DNA from: an uncultured Alphaproteobacteria bacterium
Lineage (GTDB): Bacteria > Pseudomonadota > Alphaproteobacteria > Geminicoccales > Geminicoccaceae
Direction: 5' to 3'
Length of the DNA stretch: 45,842 nucleotides
Assembly (NCBI GenBank): GCA_937995535.1
Contig: CALKJU010000038.1
Span: 1-45,842 of the forward strand
Shown: one piece after another, positions 34,947 through 44,176 of the stretch
Position numbering within the stretch: position 1 is the stretch's first letter
Layout: each line of letters starts with the position of its first letter
The notes under the pieces: generated by a model
What the model saw: only the letters and a program-made list of their open reading frames with translations
The model's database searches: none
Told to the model about the DNA's origin: nothing
Position numbers and translations under genes: made by a program

Positions 34947-36723
34947 GCCCCGCGCCGCGCACCGCGGGCAGCCCCTCGCGCAGCTTGCTCTCGATGTCGG
35001 CAACGACATCGGCCTCGGGCTTGAGCGACAGCGCCCGCTGCCACTGGAAGCGGGCCTCGCGCTCGCGGCCGACCCGCCAGTAGGCGTCACCCAGATGGTC
35101 GTTGATGACCGGGTCGCCCGGCTGCAGCTCGACCGCCCGCTCCAGATAGACCGTCGCCTGCTCGAAGTCGCCGAGACGGAAATAGGCCCAGCCCAGGCTG
35201 TCGACGATGAACCCGTCGTCGGACCGGAGCTCGACGGCGCGATGCAGCATGCCCTTGGCGCGATCCAGATGCTGCCCCTGATCGACCCAGCTATAGCCGA
35301 GATAGTTCAGGACCAACGGCTGATCGGGTGAGAGCTCCAGGGCGCGCAGCAGGTTGGTCTCGGCCTCGGGCCAGCGCTTGAGCCGCTCGAGGGCGACGCC
35401 GCGGGCGTAGAACAGCCGCCAGTCCTCGGTCGTCGGCTCGGCCAGCCGGGCGATCGCCTCGCCATAGGCGCGCTCGGCCTCGCCGTAGCGCTCGGCCCGG
35501 CGATGGAGATCACCGAGCTGGCGCAACGCGGTGGTGTCGGCCGGCCGTGAATCGGCCATCTCGCGCAGCAGCTTCTGCGCCGCGGCGTCGTCGCCGGCGC
35601 TGGCCAGCGCCTCGGCGCGGGCGAGCCCGGCGGGCCAGGCGACGAGCGAGTCCGGTGGCACCTGCGCCAACGCCTGCACCGCCGACTCGTAGCGGCCCTG
35701 GTTCGATTCGATGCGCCCGATGAGCAGCCAAGCCTCAGGCAGCTGCGGCTCGAGCCAGGTGGCGAGGCGCGCGAACAGCAGACCCTGCGGACCGGCGCGC
35801 TGCTCGCTCAGCGCTTCGGCCAGACCGAGCAGCAGGTCGGCCGTGGCCGAGCGCGCGTCGCGGATCGGGCGCGGAACCTCGCCACCCTGTGCGATCGCGT
35901 CGGCGAGCGCGGTGAGCGCCGGCTCATCGCCGCCGAGGCCGGCCTGGCGGCGCAGCACCTCGACCGCCTCGTCACGGCGCCCGGCGTCGACCTCGAGCGC
36001 GGCGAGCATCAACACGATGCGCAGCGCGCTCGGCCTGTCGTCGGTCACCTCGGCGCGGAGCTGCGCCGCACCGTCAGCGTGCCGGCCGACGAGGCCGAGC
36101 ATCGCCGCCTCGTAATAGCGACGGAGCTGGCCCAGCCCCTCGGCCGCGCCGCCGGCCCGGACGAGACCGAGCGCCGCGTCGCGATCGCCCGCACCGAAGG
36201 CGGCCCAGGCGCGGAACAGCGGGGCCGCGATGCCGGTCACGCCCCGCCAGCCGAACTGGTCGAACCGGCCCCGCGCCGCGGCGTAGTCGCCGTCGTGCAC
36301 CGCCTCCAGCGCGAGCAGAAGCTCGACCTCCTCAGCGTCCGCACCGGCGCCGAGCCGCCGCGCGGAGACCAGCGCCGCGTCGAAGTCGCCGGCGGCGACC
36401 TGCAACATGAACAGCTGGCGGCGCAGCTCGGCGTTGTCCGGCGCCGCCTCGAGGGCCAGCGCGAAGTGGCGCGCCGCGGTTACCATGTCCCCTTCGTCGA
36501 GTGCGATCCGGCCGACCAGATAGTCACCGGCCGCCGAGGGCCGATCGAGGTCGATAGGCGCGGTCGTGGCGAGCGCACGGCCGCTGCCATCGGCGAGGCT
36601 GCGGTAGCCGGCCTCGGGGCTGGCGCAGCCGACCACGCCCGCGAGCAGGAGCGCGGCAGCATGCCGCACGGCCCGCGCCGTCGGCGATCGACCCTGCGTC
36701 AGCGCGACACGGAACAGAGCCAT
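34939..36723 (-). CDS. TPR-repeat lipoprotein
   Basis: 594 residues. Signal with lipobox LLLAGVVGC (Cys ~33), then an array of tetratricopeptide repeats from ~65 to the C-terminus, clearest in the last third (DYLVGRIALDEGDM, YGEAERAYGEAIARL, PLVLNYLGYSWVDQG, INDHLGDAYWRVGRE). Alphaproteobacteria commonly carry such a TPR lipoprotein in front of ispE. Probably a scaffold at the inner or outer membrane; no partner is identifiable. Coupled to ispE by overlap. Confidence 0.88.
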   Translation of the reverse strand: MALFRVALTQGRSPTARAVRHAAALLLAGVVGCASPEAGYRSLADGSGRALATTAPIDLDRPSAAGDYLVGRIALDEGDMVTAARHFALALEAAPDNAELRRQLFMLQVAAGDFDAALVSARRLGAGADAEEVELLLALEAVHDGDYAAARGRFDQFGWRGVTGIAAPLFRAWAAFGAGDRDAALGLVRAGGAAEGLGQLRRYYEAAMLGLVGRHADGAAQLRAEVTDDRPSALRIVLMLAALEVDAGRRDEAVEVLRRQAGLGGDEPALTALADAIAQGGEVPRPIRDARSATADLLLGLAEALSEQRAGPQGLLFARLATWLEPQLPEAWLLIGRIESNQGRYESAVQALAQVPPDSLVAWPAGLARAEALASAGDDAAAQKLLREMADSRPADTTALRQLGDLHRRAERYGEAERAYGEAIARLAEPTTEDWRLFYARGVALERLKRWPEAETNLLRALELSPDQPLVLNYLGYSWVDQGQHLDRAKGMLHRAVELRSDDGFIVDSLGWAYFRLGDFEQATVYLERAVELQPGDPVINDHLGDAYWRVGREREARFQWQRALSLKPEADVVADIESKLREGLPAVRGAGRG

Positions 36724-36804
36724 GTTCTATTCTCGGCTGAACCCGACCGGCCGACAAGCGCCTTGCCGGCCGCCGCTTGACGGACACAACCCGCTCGGCC
36801 AAAG

Positions 36805-36836
36805 ACCGCGAACCTCACGCGAGCCGCATTCGCGGT
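36805..36836. promoter_or_regulatory. Perfect 8-bp inverted repeat in a divergent promoter region
   Basis: ACCGCGAA (36805-36812) and TTCGCGGT (36829-36836) with a 16-base spacer, between the TPR gene start (36723) and the small ORF start (36875). Could be an operator read by a dimeric regulator, or a hairpin in the leader of the small gene. Confidence 0.4.
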
Positions 36837-36874
36837 GTGCCGACCGACATCGTGATCATCGAGGAACCGACGTC

Positions 36875-37078
36875 ATGCTGAAGACATCGAAGAGCAAGAA
36901 TGATCCCACCGCGCGCGGCCCGGCCCAGCAGACGAAGATGGTCGAGGGCAAGAAGGTCAAGCCTGCGCTGTACGTCGGCACGGCGATCGGCCACGGCCGC
37001 TACATAGCCGCGCAAGACGAGAGCGGCAAGTTGGTGATGGGCCGTGAGGGGCGGCCAGTCGCCTATCGCGACCTCTGA
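36875..37078 (+). CDS. Small basic protein of unknown function
   Basis: 67 residues, MLKTSKSKNDPTARGP at the start, then a compact region with KPALYVGTAIGHGRYI and GKLVMGREGRPVAYRDL. GAGGAA precedes the ATG at 12 bases. The C-terminal half has the strand-turn pattern of a small beta protein. I do not recognise a named family. It is the first gene downstream of the inverted repeat and lies 51 bp before the glycosylase gene. Confidence 0.65.
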   Translation: MLKTSKSKNDPTARGPAQQTKMVEGKKVKPALYVGTAIGHGRYIAAQDESGKLVMGREGRPVAYRDL

Positions 37079-37129
37079 GTGTCGCCGGGCGGATCAGCCG
37101 CCCGGAATAAAGTCGCAGATCCTGCGTCG

Positions 37130-37999
37130 ATGCCGGGGATGGGTGGAGGACACGACGCGACCGGGGTGGCGAGCGGGGGCGGGGGGGCCGCGGCCGGAGC
37201 GCGTGCATGGCTCGACTGGTACGCCGCGATGGGCGTCACCGGCCTCGACCTGTTGCCGGCCGAGCCGCTGCCGGCCGCGGCGATGCCACGAGTGGCGTCG
37301 CGGCTCGCGCCGGTGGCCGCGGTGGCAGCGACCGCGAGACCGAGCCCGGCGGCCGTACGTCCACGCGGTGAGCATGCCGGAACGCCCGTCGCGCGGGAGA
37401 TCGCCTCATCTTGCCAGTCGCTTGACGCACTGCGCCGCGCGCTCGAGACATTCGACGGTTGCGCCCTGCGCGAGACGGCCACCCGATTGTGCTTCGCGGA
37501 CGGGAGCCCGGACGCGCGGATCATGCTGATCGGCGAGGCACCGGGCAGCGAGGAGGACCGCCAGGGCCTGCCGTTCGTCGGCAAGAGCGGCAAGCTGCTC
37601 GACCGGATGCTGGCGACCATCGGCCTCGACCGTGGCAGGGTCTGGATCACCAACGCCATCTTCTGGCGCCCGCCGGGCAATCGCACCCCCACGCCGGCCG
37701 AGATCGCGGTCTGCCAGCCTTTCCTCGAGCGGCAGATCGAACTGATCCGCCCGCGGCTGATCGTCTTTCTGGGTGGGATCGCGGCGCGCGCGCTGCTCGG
37801 TCTGAGTGACGGTGTGACGCGCCTGCGCGGGCGGCGGCTCGCTTACCACGCCGAACCGCTGCCCGAGCCGATCCCGGCGCTCGTCATGTTCCATCCGGCC
37901 TACCTGCTGCGCCAGCCGCTCCAAAAGGCGTTCGCGTGGCGCGACCTGCTCACCATCCAGCGCTGGCTCGAGACCCCCGAAGCCACCGCCACAGCCTAG
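37130..37999 (+). CDS. Uracil-DNA glycosylase, family 4-like
   Basis: 289 residues. A ~85-residue Ala/Gly/Pro-rich N-terminus precedes the glycosylase domain: MLIGEAPGSEEDRQGLPFVGKSG (motif A, water-activating region), VWITNAIFWRPPGNRTP, and ALVMFHPAYLLRQP (motif with catalytic His). It removes uracil from DNA. Family 4 enzymes bind 4Fe-4S through four cysteines; here only Cys in DGCALRE, RLCFADG and VCQPF are seen, so the cluster may be absent or altered. Start is uncertain between ATG 37130 and ATG 37139. Confidence 0.88.
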   Translation: MPGMGGGHDATGVASGGGGAAAGARAWLDWYAAMGVTGLDLLPAEPLPAAAMPRVASRLAPVAAVAATARPSPAAVRPRGEHAGTPVAREIASSCQSLDALRRALETFDGCALRETATRLCFADGSPDARIMLIGEAPGSEEDRQGLPFVGKSGKLLDRMLATIGLDRGRVWITNAIFWRPPGNRTPTPAEIAVCQPFLERQIELIRPRLIVFLGGIAARALLGLSDGVTRLRGRRLAYHAEPLPEPIPALVMFHPAYLLRQPLQKAFAWRDLLTIQRWLETPEATATA

Positions 38000-38083
38000 A
38001 GCGCGCCCGGGAGGAGGCGCGGAACCCGTCGGCGATCGAGCCGTTGCGACAACCAAACCAAGCGGAGCGGAAACGGAACCCGC

Positions 38084-39763
38084 ATGGCGGAGATTTCAGG
38101 GAAAGCCTCGTTCGTCAGGGTCGCGGCGCTCGCTGCCGGTCTGGCGAGTCTCCTCGTCGGCGGCGCCAGGGCCGCCGGTACGGACGATCTCGCCTTCCGC
38201 CTCAGGCCGATCGACGCCGCGCTCACGACCACCGGCACGGCACGGGCGACCGCCGGCCCCGATGCGGCCGATCTCGACCGCTACCGGCGCATCTTCGCGC
38301 TGCAGGCCGCTGGCGAGATGGCCGCGGCCGATGCGCTGATCGCCCAGCTCGGCAGCCGTATCCTGATGGGCCACGTGCTGGCGCAGCGCTACCTGCATCC
38401 GACGGCGCACGTCTCGTCCTACGACGAGCTGGCGCGCTGGCTCGACCTCTACGCCGACCTGCCGCAGGCGACCCGCATCCACAAGCTCGCGACGAAGCGG
38501 CGTCCGCCCTACGCCGCGGCGCCGCGCCCGCCCTTGCGCGAGGAGACTACGGCCGCAGGGTCGAGCGAGGGCGTGCGCCTCGCCGCGCTGGGCGCCGTGG
38601 TCGGACCGCTGCGCTCGGCGGAGCCGCCGGCATCGGCGCAGGTCGCCAAGGACCTCGCGACGATCAAGACGGCGCGCAGCGCCGAACGGCAGAGCCGCGG
38701 CGCGTCGCCCAAGGAGCTGTGGTCGGCGGGCCTCGCCGCGTGGCGGCTGGGCGATCACCTCCACGCCGCGGAGCGCTTCGCGGCACTCGCCCATCACGGC
38801 AAGGCCACGGCGGAGCAGACCGCCGCCGGCGGTTTCTGGGCGGCTCGCGCCTGGCTCCTCGGCCGACGACCGCACCTCGTCGACCGGTTCCTGCGCCTGG
38901 CCGCGGCGACGGGCGACCCGTTCTACGGCCGCATCGCCGCCGAGCTGCTGGGTGACGAGGCGGTCGTCACGCGCGCGCGCAGTCCCCACGCGGAGCTGGC
39001 CGCAATCGGCCTGCCGGCGACGCGACGCGCCGCGGCACTGCTCGAGGTCGGCGAGAGCGAGCTCGCGCTGCAGGAGCTGGCCCTGGCGGCGCGTCGTGCG
39101 CCCGCCGAGACAGCGGCGCGGCTGACCGCGATCGTTGCCGAGCTGGCGTTGCCTGACGATTGGGGCGACGCGACGCCGCCGGCCGCCGGCCGCAAGGCCG
39201 ACCCGATCCCGCGCTGGGAGCCGGCCGGCGGTTACACCGTCGACCGCGCCCTGGTCTGGGCCATCGCCAAGGCCGAGAGCAACCTTCGGCCCAACGCGAT
39301 CAGCCCGCGCGGCGCGGCCGGCCTGATGCAGCTCATGCCCGACACCGCGGCCTCGGTGGCGCGCAAGCTCGGCATCGCCTATGGCGGGCACCGCTCGCTG
39401 CTCCACCCGCCGACCAATCTGCGCCTCGGCCAAGCCTATCTCGGCAAGCTCCGCCGCCTCGAGGCGGTCGGCGACAACCTGATCCACATACTGCTCGCCT
39501 ACAATGCCGGGATCGGCCGGGTCGAGCAGTGGCGCCGCGACCTCGCCGCCCACGCCGACGATCCGCTGCTCTTCGTCGAGAGCGTGCCGATCCGCGAATC
39601 GCGCGACTATGTGCGCAAGGTGCTGGCTTATCTGTGGCGCTACGAGGCCCAGCTCGGGCACGGCTCGCCGTCACTCGCCGCACTTGCGGCCAACCGCTGG
39701 CCGACCTACGAGCATCGTGAGCCGAAGCCCGCGCGCGCCCGCACCGATGCCCGCAAGACTTGA
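38084..39763 (+). CDS. Soluble lytic murein transglycosylase (SLT domain)
   Basis: 559 residues: signal peptide (LAAGLASLLVGGARA), a long helical superhelix region (~35-375) like the U and L domains of Slt70, and a C-terminal SLT domain. Glu398 in IAKAESNLRP is the catalytic acid; GAAGLMQLMPDTA and LLAYNAGIGRVEQW complete the lysozyme-like fold. It cleaves the MurNAc-GlcNAc bond in the periplasm, forming anhydro-MurNAc. moaB overlaps its 3' end by 17 bp. Confidence 0.93.
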   Translation: MAEISGKASFVRVAALAAGLASLLVGGARAAGTDDLAFRLRPIDAALTTTGTARATAGPDAADLDRYRRIFALQAAGEMAAADALIAQLGSRILMGHVLAQRYLHPTAHVSSYDELARWLDLYADLPQATRIHKLATKRRPPYAAAPRPPLREETTAAGSSEGVRLAALGAVVGPLRSAEPPASAQVAKDLATIKTARSAERQSRGASPKELWSAGLAAWRLGDHLHAAERFAALAHHGKATAEQTAAGGFWAARAWLLGRRPHLVDRFLRLAAATGDPFYGRIAAELLGDEAVVTRARSPHAELAAIGLPATRRAAALLEVGESELALQELALAARRAPAETAARLTAIVAELALPDDWGDATPPAAGRKADPIPRWEPAGGYTVDRALVWAIAKAESNLRPNAISPRGAAGLMQLMPDTAASVARKLGIAYGGHRSLLHPPTNLRLGQAYLGKLRRLEAVGDNLIHILLAYNAGIGRVEQWRRDLAAHADDPLLFVESVPIRESRDYVRKVLAYLWRYEAQLGHGSPSLAALAANRWPTYEHREPKPARARTDARKT

Positions 39764-40283
39764 CGAGAGCCGCCCCTTCCAGCCGCTGCGGATCGCCGTC
39801 CTGACCATCTCGGACACCCGCAGTGCCGCCGACGACCGCTCCGGCGACACGCTGGTCGAGAGGATCCGTGAGGCCGGCCACGAGCTGGTCGACCGCGACC
39901 TGGTCCGCGACGAGGCAGCGCTGATCGTCGCGCGTCTGCGGCAGTGGATCGAGGATCCCGGCGTCGAGGTCGTGATCACCACCGGCGGCACCGGGGTGAC
40001 CGGCCGTGACGTGACGCCGGAGGCACTGGACGAGGTGGCGGAGAAGAAGATTCCCGGATTCGGCGAGATGTTCCGGATGCTGTCCTACGCGAAGATCGGC
40101 ACCTCGGCGCTGCAGAGCCGGGCCGACGCCGCCGTCGCCCAGGGCACCTACATCTTCTGCCTGCCCGGCTCGCCCGGTGCCTGCCGCGACGGCTGGGACG
40201 AGATTCTCAAGTACCAGCTCGACATCCGTCACCGCCCCTGCAACTTCGCCGAGCTCCTGCCGCGGCTGCGCGAGGGGGCGTAG
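39747..40283 (+). CDS. moaB: Molybdenum cofactor biosynthesis protein B
   Basis: 178 residues. MoaB/MogA fold: RIAVLTISDTRSAADDRSGD at the start, TTGGTGVTGRDVTPEAL for molybdopterin/ATP binding, and FCLPGSPGACRDGWDEI. It adenylates molybdopterin for Mo insertion. ATG 39747 lies inside the transglycosylase gene end. The length and FAEL tail match MoaB rather than MogA. Confidence 0.94.
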   Translation: MPARLDESRPFQPLRIAVLTISDTRSAADDRSGDTLVERIREAGHELVDRDLVRDEAALIVARLRQWIEDPGVEVVITTGGTGVTGRDVTPEALDEVAEKKIPGFGEMFRMLSYAKIGTSALQSRADAAVAQGTYIFCLPGSPGACRDGWDEILKYQLDIRHRPCNFAELLPRLREGA

Positions 40284-40372
40284 CGCGCCGTCGCGCCGCC
40301 AGGACTGGCGGTCGCTGCGGCCTCGTCCTCTCGCTCGCCGGGGCGGTGCCGGTGCCGTCGGCAGCGGTCCGG

Positions 40373-41086
40373 CTATCGCAGGTCGGGGGGCCGCTCCCTC
40401 AGCGCCGCGAGGCGCTGGCGCTGGCGGCCGGTGGCATCGAAGTTCGCAGGCTCGAGCCAGATTCGAAAAGCCCGGTCGAGCGCCGGCCAGTCCTTGTCGA
40501 TGATCGCGAACCACGCCGTGTCGCGGTTGCGGCCCTTGTAGATGGCGGCCTGGCGGAACGTGCCCTCGTAGGAAAAGCCGAGGCGGCGGGCGGCGCGGCA
40601 GGAGGCGGCATTCAGCGCATCGCACTTCCACTCGCAGCGGCGGTAGCCGAGCTCGGCGAAGGCGCGGTGCAGCAGGAGCCAGAGCACCTCGGTGGCGGCG
40701 CTGGTCCGCCGCAGTGCGGGGCTCAGCGCGATGTGGCCGAGCTCGAGCACGCCGTTGGCCGGGTCGATGCGCAGCCAGGCGGCGACGCCGGCGGCGCGGC
40801 CGGTGCGGAGATCGACGATGGCATGGAACAGCGGGTCCGGGCCGGCGGCGGTGCAGTCGAGCCAGGCGCGGTACTCGCCCGCCGTGGCGAACGGCCCGTA
40901 GGCCATGTAGGTCCACATCCGGCCGTCGGGATCGGCGGCGAAAGCCTCGAAAAGGTCGGCCGCGTGGCGGGCGGGGTCGAGCGGCTCGACGCGGCAGCAG
41001 CGGCCGGAGAGCGGCGTGGCCGGCGGGTGCGGGCGCGGCGTCCAGCCGGGCACCGGCGCGCCGACCGGCAAGGCAGCCGGACTCAC
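40373..41086 (-). CDS. GNAT-family N-acetyltransferase (RimJ/RimL type)
   Basis: 237 residues. The acetyl-CoA core is visible: GVLELGHIALSPALRRTSAATEVLWLL and CEWKCDALNAASCRAARRLGF followed by YEGTFRQAAIYKGRNRD, the pattern of RimL-like proteins that acetylate ribosomal or other N-termini, or small amines. GTG start overlaps the DnaJ-domain gene stop (GTGA). Substrate unknown. Confidence 0.87.
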   Translation of the reverse strand: MSPAALPVGAPVPGWTPRPHPPATPLSGRCCRVEPLDPARHAADLFEAFAADPDGRMWTYMAYGPFATAGEYRAWLDCTAAGPDPLFHAIVDLRTGRAAGVAAWLRIDPANGVLELGHIALSPALRRTSAATEVLWLLLHRAFAELGYRRCEWKCDALNAASCRAARRLGFSYEGTFRQAAIYKGRNRDTAWFAIIDKDWPALDRAFRIWLEPANFDATGRQRQRLAALRERPPDLR

Positions 41087-41784
41087 CGGCGCTTCAACAG
41101 ATAGTCGCGCGCCTCGTTGATGCGCGCGGCGAGCCAGTCGCTGCCGCCATGGTCGGGGTGGAGGCGCGACATCAGGCGGCGGTGCGCGGCGCGGATCGCC
41201 GCCTCGTCGGCACCCGCCTCGAGGCCGAGGATGCCCAGCGCGGTGGCCTCGTCCATCGCGCCCGAGCCCGGCCGCGCGGCGCTGTCGGCGCCGCTCCGCC
41301 AGTCCGGGAAGCGGCGGTCGAGATAGGCTTCGAGCAGCGGCAACGAAGGCGGATCCTCGGCCGCCGCCTCGGCGAGCAGCGCGCGCAGGGCGCCGAGGTC
41401 GAGCCCGCTCAGCCGGCTGCCGGCAAGGGGCCCGCGACGGACCATGCCATCGAGTTCGCCGCTGGCGTGATCGAGGCGCATCTCCAGCAGGTCGGTGCTG
41501 ACCGCCGAGGCCGGGCCGTCGCCGCCGCTTCCGCCCTCGAGCGGGTCGGGCGGACGCTGGTCGCGCAGGAGCGCGCGGAAGGCCATCACGGTCGCCGCGA
41601 CGAGGATCAGCGCGAGGCCGAAGCGGCCCATCAGCAGGAGGCCCATTCCGGCCATGGTCCCGAACACGGCGACGAAGGTGCGCACCGCCCGGGCGAGGTC
41701 GCCCGGGGAAAGCTGGACGAAGACGCGCGCGCCCCAGATCACCACGACCAGCGCCGCGGTGCCGACCAGGAGCCAGAAGACCAT
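41083..41784 (-). CDS. Membrane-anchored DnaJ-domain protein
   Basis: 233 residues. Two N-terminal hydrophobic segments (about 3-25 and 38-68), a Gly/Asp-rich linker, then a C-terminal J domain from ~170: EATALGILGLEAGADEAAIRAAHRRLM and the HPD motif in LHPDHGG. Without G/F or zinc domains this is a DjlA/TIM14-like type that recruits DnaK at the membrane. It follows the VWA gene by 3 bp. Confidence 0.9.
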   Translation of the reverse strand: MVFWLLVGTAALVVVIWGARVFVQLSPGDLARAVRTFVAVFGTMAGMGLLLMGRFGLALILVAATVMAFRALLRDQRPPDPLEGGSGGDGPASAVSTDLLEMRLDHASGELDGMVRRGPLAGSRLSGLDLGALRALLAEAAAEDPPSLPLLEAYLDRRFPDWRSGADSAARPGSGAMDEATALGILGLEAGADEAAIRAAHRRLMSRLHPDHGGSDWLAARINEARDYLLKRR

Positions 41785-41787
41785 CGC

Positions 41788-42483
41788 TCAGCGCACCTGC
41801 CGGGCGATCAGCGCCACCGGCCCGCCGACCCGGGTCGCCGCGGTGAGGAGGGCGGCGCGACCGCCTGCGGCGTAGGCGGCGACGGCGGCGAGGAGCTGGC
41901 GCAGCTCGTCCGGCGAGCCGGCGTCGAAGCGGCAATGCGCACCGCCGGTCAGCTGGGCGATGTGCCGGAAGGCCCGCTCAGCGGTCGGGTCGGCGCCCTC
42001 CTGGAAGAGGAAGGCCTTGACCCCGAGCAGCCCGAGCTCGCCGGCGACGGCACCCAGCCCGTCGATGCTCTCCTCGCAGGCGTCGCCGACGAACACCAGC
42101 GCGTGGACCTTCTGCCGCCTGGTCTCGCGGATCGCGTGGCGAAGCACGCGGCCGATCTGGGTCTCGCCGGCGCGGCACATGACCTGGGTCATCAGGCGGA
42201 CCAGCTCGGCCGGCTTGGCGACCCAGCGACTCGCCCGGCACTCGGCGAAGCCGCGATAGTAGACGAGCTGCACCTCGAGCCCACCCAGCCGGTCGGCCTC
42301 GAGGAACATCTGCCCCTGGACCTTGGCCGCCTGGTCCCAGCTCGGCTCGCGCGAGGCGGTGGCGTCCATGGCGAAGATCAGCCGCCCGCGGCCGCCCGGG
42401 GCACGCGCCGGGGCGTTGGCGAGCTGTTCGAGGAAGCTCGCGACATCGCTACGCTGCGCAGGGGCGATCGGCTTGTCGCTCAT
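41788..42483 (-). CDS. VWA-domain-like protein
   Basis: 231 residues. GRLIFAMDATASREPSWDQA has the MIDAS-like DxTxS set; the later VHALVFVGDACEESID gives the second acidic position. Such proteins occur across alphaproteobacteria beside a J-domain gene. No signal or membrane segment is present. Role unknown; a metal-dependent protein-protein contact is the family expectation. Confidence 0.85.
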   Translation of the reverse strand: MSDKPIAPAQRSDVASFLEQLANAPARAPGGRGRLIFAMDATASREPSWDQAAKVQGQMFLEADRLGGLEVQLVYYRGFAECRASRWVAKPAELVRLMTQVMCRAGETQIGRVLRHAIRETRRQKVHALVFVGDACEESIDGLGAVAGELGLLGVKAFLFQEGADPTAERAFRHIAQLTGGAHCRFDAGSPDELRQLLAAVAAYAAGGRAALLTAATRVGGPVALIARQVR

Positions 42484-42526
42484 GCTCCGTTATGTTGGCG
42501 TGACAGGGCACGAAACCAGGGTCCGT

Positions 42527-43153
42527 TCAGAGGCCGAAGGCGGCGCGGCAGCCGTCGACGACGTACTGCACCGCGAGCGCTGCGAGGATCATCCCGAGCA
42601 GGCGCGAGAGGACGTTGACCAGGGTGGCGCCGAGCAGGGTCGCGAGCGCCGAGGAGGCGACGAGGATCGCCGCGACCAGCGCCAGCACCGCGAGCATGGC
42701 CGCGACCACGAGAGCCTCGCCGACGAGATCGCCGGCCTGCGCGCCGCTCTGGAGGATCGCCGTCGTGATCGCGGCCGGTCCCGCGATCAGCGGGATGGCC
42801 AGCGGGAACACGGCCACGTCCTGGACATGCTGCTCCTCGGCGAGATGCTCCGCCGAGCCGCCCCGCCGCTCGCCGCGCCGCTCGAAGACCATCTCGAAGG
42901 CGATCGCCAGCAGGAGCAGGCCGCCGGCGATGCGGAAGGCCGGCATGCCGATCCCGAGCACGGCCAGCGCCCGCTCGCCGGCCAGCACGAACAGGAGCAG
43001 CACCGCGCCGCCGACCAGGACGCCCTTGAGCGCGATCGCCCGGCGCCGCGGCGGATCGGCCGCGCGGGTCAGGGCGATGTGGATCGGGACCAGCCCGATC
43101 GGGTCGATCGCGACGAGGAACGCGGTGCAGGCGAGGAGGAAGGTCTCGCCCAA
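42527..43153 (-). CDS. MarC-family integral membrane protein
   Basis: 208 residues, six hydrophobic segments. LVAIDPIGLVPIHIALT near the start and FPLAIPLIAGPAAITTAIL in the middle are the MarC signature repeats. Once linked to multiple antibiotic resistance, the family has no confirmed substrate. TTG start; it lies 9 bp after the SDR stop. Confidence 0.92.
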   Translation of the reverse strand: MGETFLLACTAFLVAIDPIGLVPIHIALTRAADPPRRRAIALKGVLVGGAVLLLFVLAGERALAVLGIGMPAFRIAGGLLLLAIAFEMVFERRGERRGGSAEHLAEEQHVQDVAVFPLAIPLIAGPAAITTAILQSGAQAGDLVGEALVVAAMLAVLALVAAILVASSALATLLGATLVNVLSRLLGMILAALAVQYVVDGCRAAFGL

Positions 43154-43162
43154 CGGGGGTCC

Positions 43163-43915
43163 TCAGTAGGTCGCGCGGCCGCCCGAGAGGTCGAACACGG
43201 CGCCGGTGGTGAAGCTGTTCTCCGCCGAGCAGAGCCACGCCACCATGGCTGCCGCCTCCTCGACCTTGAGGAACCGGCCGCGCGGGATCCGGGCCAGCAT
43301 GTAGTCGATGTGCTCCTGGCTGATCTGGTCGAAGATCCGGGTCCGCGCCGCCGCCGGGGTGATGCAGTTGACCGCGATGTCGAAGCCGGCCAGCTCCTTG
43401 CCGAGCGACTTGGTGAGCGCGATGACCCCGGCCTTGGCGGCGCTGTAGGGTGCGGCGTTCGGGTTGCCCTCCTTGCCGGCGATCGAGGCGACGTTGACGA
43501 TCCGGCCGTAGTTCTGCGCCATCATCAGCGGCACGACCGCGCGGCAGCAGGTGAACACGCCGGTCAGGTCGATGTCGACGACCCGCTGCCACTCCTCGAT
43601 CGGGTACTCCCAGAGCTTCAGCGACGGTCCGGCGATCCCGGCGTTGCAGACGAGGATGTCGATGCCGCCCAGCACGTCGCGGGTGACCGCCACGGCGGCC
43701 TCGACCTCGTCGAGCCGGACCACGTCGACGGTCACCGCCGTCGTCCGGCCGCGCGCGGCGAGCTCGTCCGCGGTCGCCTCGGCGAGCGCCCGGTCGCGGT
43801 CCCAGAGCGCGACGGCGGCGCCGGAGTCGAGCAGCCGCTCGGCGATGGCGCGTCCAATGCCCTGCGCCCCGCCGGTGACCACCGCCCGCCGCCCGTCGAG
43901 ATCGATCCGGTTCAT
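43163..43915 (-). CDS. SDR-family oxidoreductase, FabG-like
   Basis: 250 residues. TGGAQGIGRA (14-23), NAGIAGPS, NVASIAGKEGNPNAAPYSAAKAG with the catalytic Ser-Tyr-Lys set, and TGAVFDLSGGRATY at the end. Probable NAD(P)-dependent sugar, polyol or 3-oxoacyl reductase. Its first 133 bases and the upstream region recur at 45662-45842 with two mismatches. Confidence 0.9.
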   Translation of the reverse strand: MNRIDLDGRRAVVTGGAQGIGRAIAERLLDSGAAVALWDRDRALAEATADELAARGRTTAVTVDVVRLDEVEAAVAVTRDVLGGIDILVCNAGIAGPSLKLWEYPIEEWQRVVDIDLTGVFTCCRAVVPLMMAQNYGRIVNVASIAGKEGNPNAAPYSAAKAGVIALTKSLGKELAGFDIAVNCITPAAARTRIFDQISQEHIDYMLARIPRGRFLKVEEAAAMVAWLCSAENSFTTGAVFDLSGGRATY

Positions 43916-43963
43916 CGCCGCCTCCCCGCGCGCCCCGCAGGCCTGATCGCACGCGCGCCAGCG
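43783..43963. repeat. Direct repeat, left copy (SDR 5' end plus upstream)
   Basis: 181 bp matching 45662-45842 at an offset of 1879. Only two differences are seen (GTCCAAT versus GGCCGAT in the SDR coding part). It covers the first 44 codons of the SDR gene and ~48 bp upstream. Confidence 0.93.
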
Positions 43964-44035
43964 GCCCGCAACCGGTGGCGGAACCCGGCGCCGGCAGGGC
44001 GCGTTGGACGGTCACACGACATTCAGGAGACGACG

Positions 44036-44113
44036 ATGCGCGCGGCCCTGCTCTGGCTCCTCGGCATCCCCATCCCGATCCTCATCCTGCTCTACCTGTT
44101 CGGGGTGCTGTGA
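44036..44113 (+). CDS. 25-residue single-span membrane protein
   Basis: ATG 44036 with CAGGAGA upstream at good distance. MRAALLWLLGIPIPILILLY then LFGVL is almost wholly one membrane helix with an internal IPIPI kink. Similar short proteins with LGIPIPI occur in proteobacteria and usually go unannotated. Function unknown. Confidence 0.66.
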   Translation: MRAALLWLLGIPIPILILLYLFGVL

Positions 44114-44176
44114 TGGGCGGTGGCCGGAAGGATCGGTCAGCGTTCGCGCCGGGGGACGGCGGGCGACGGGAAAAGC

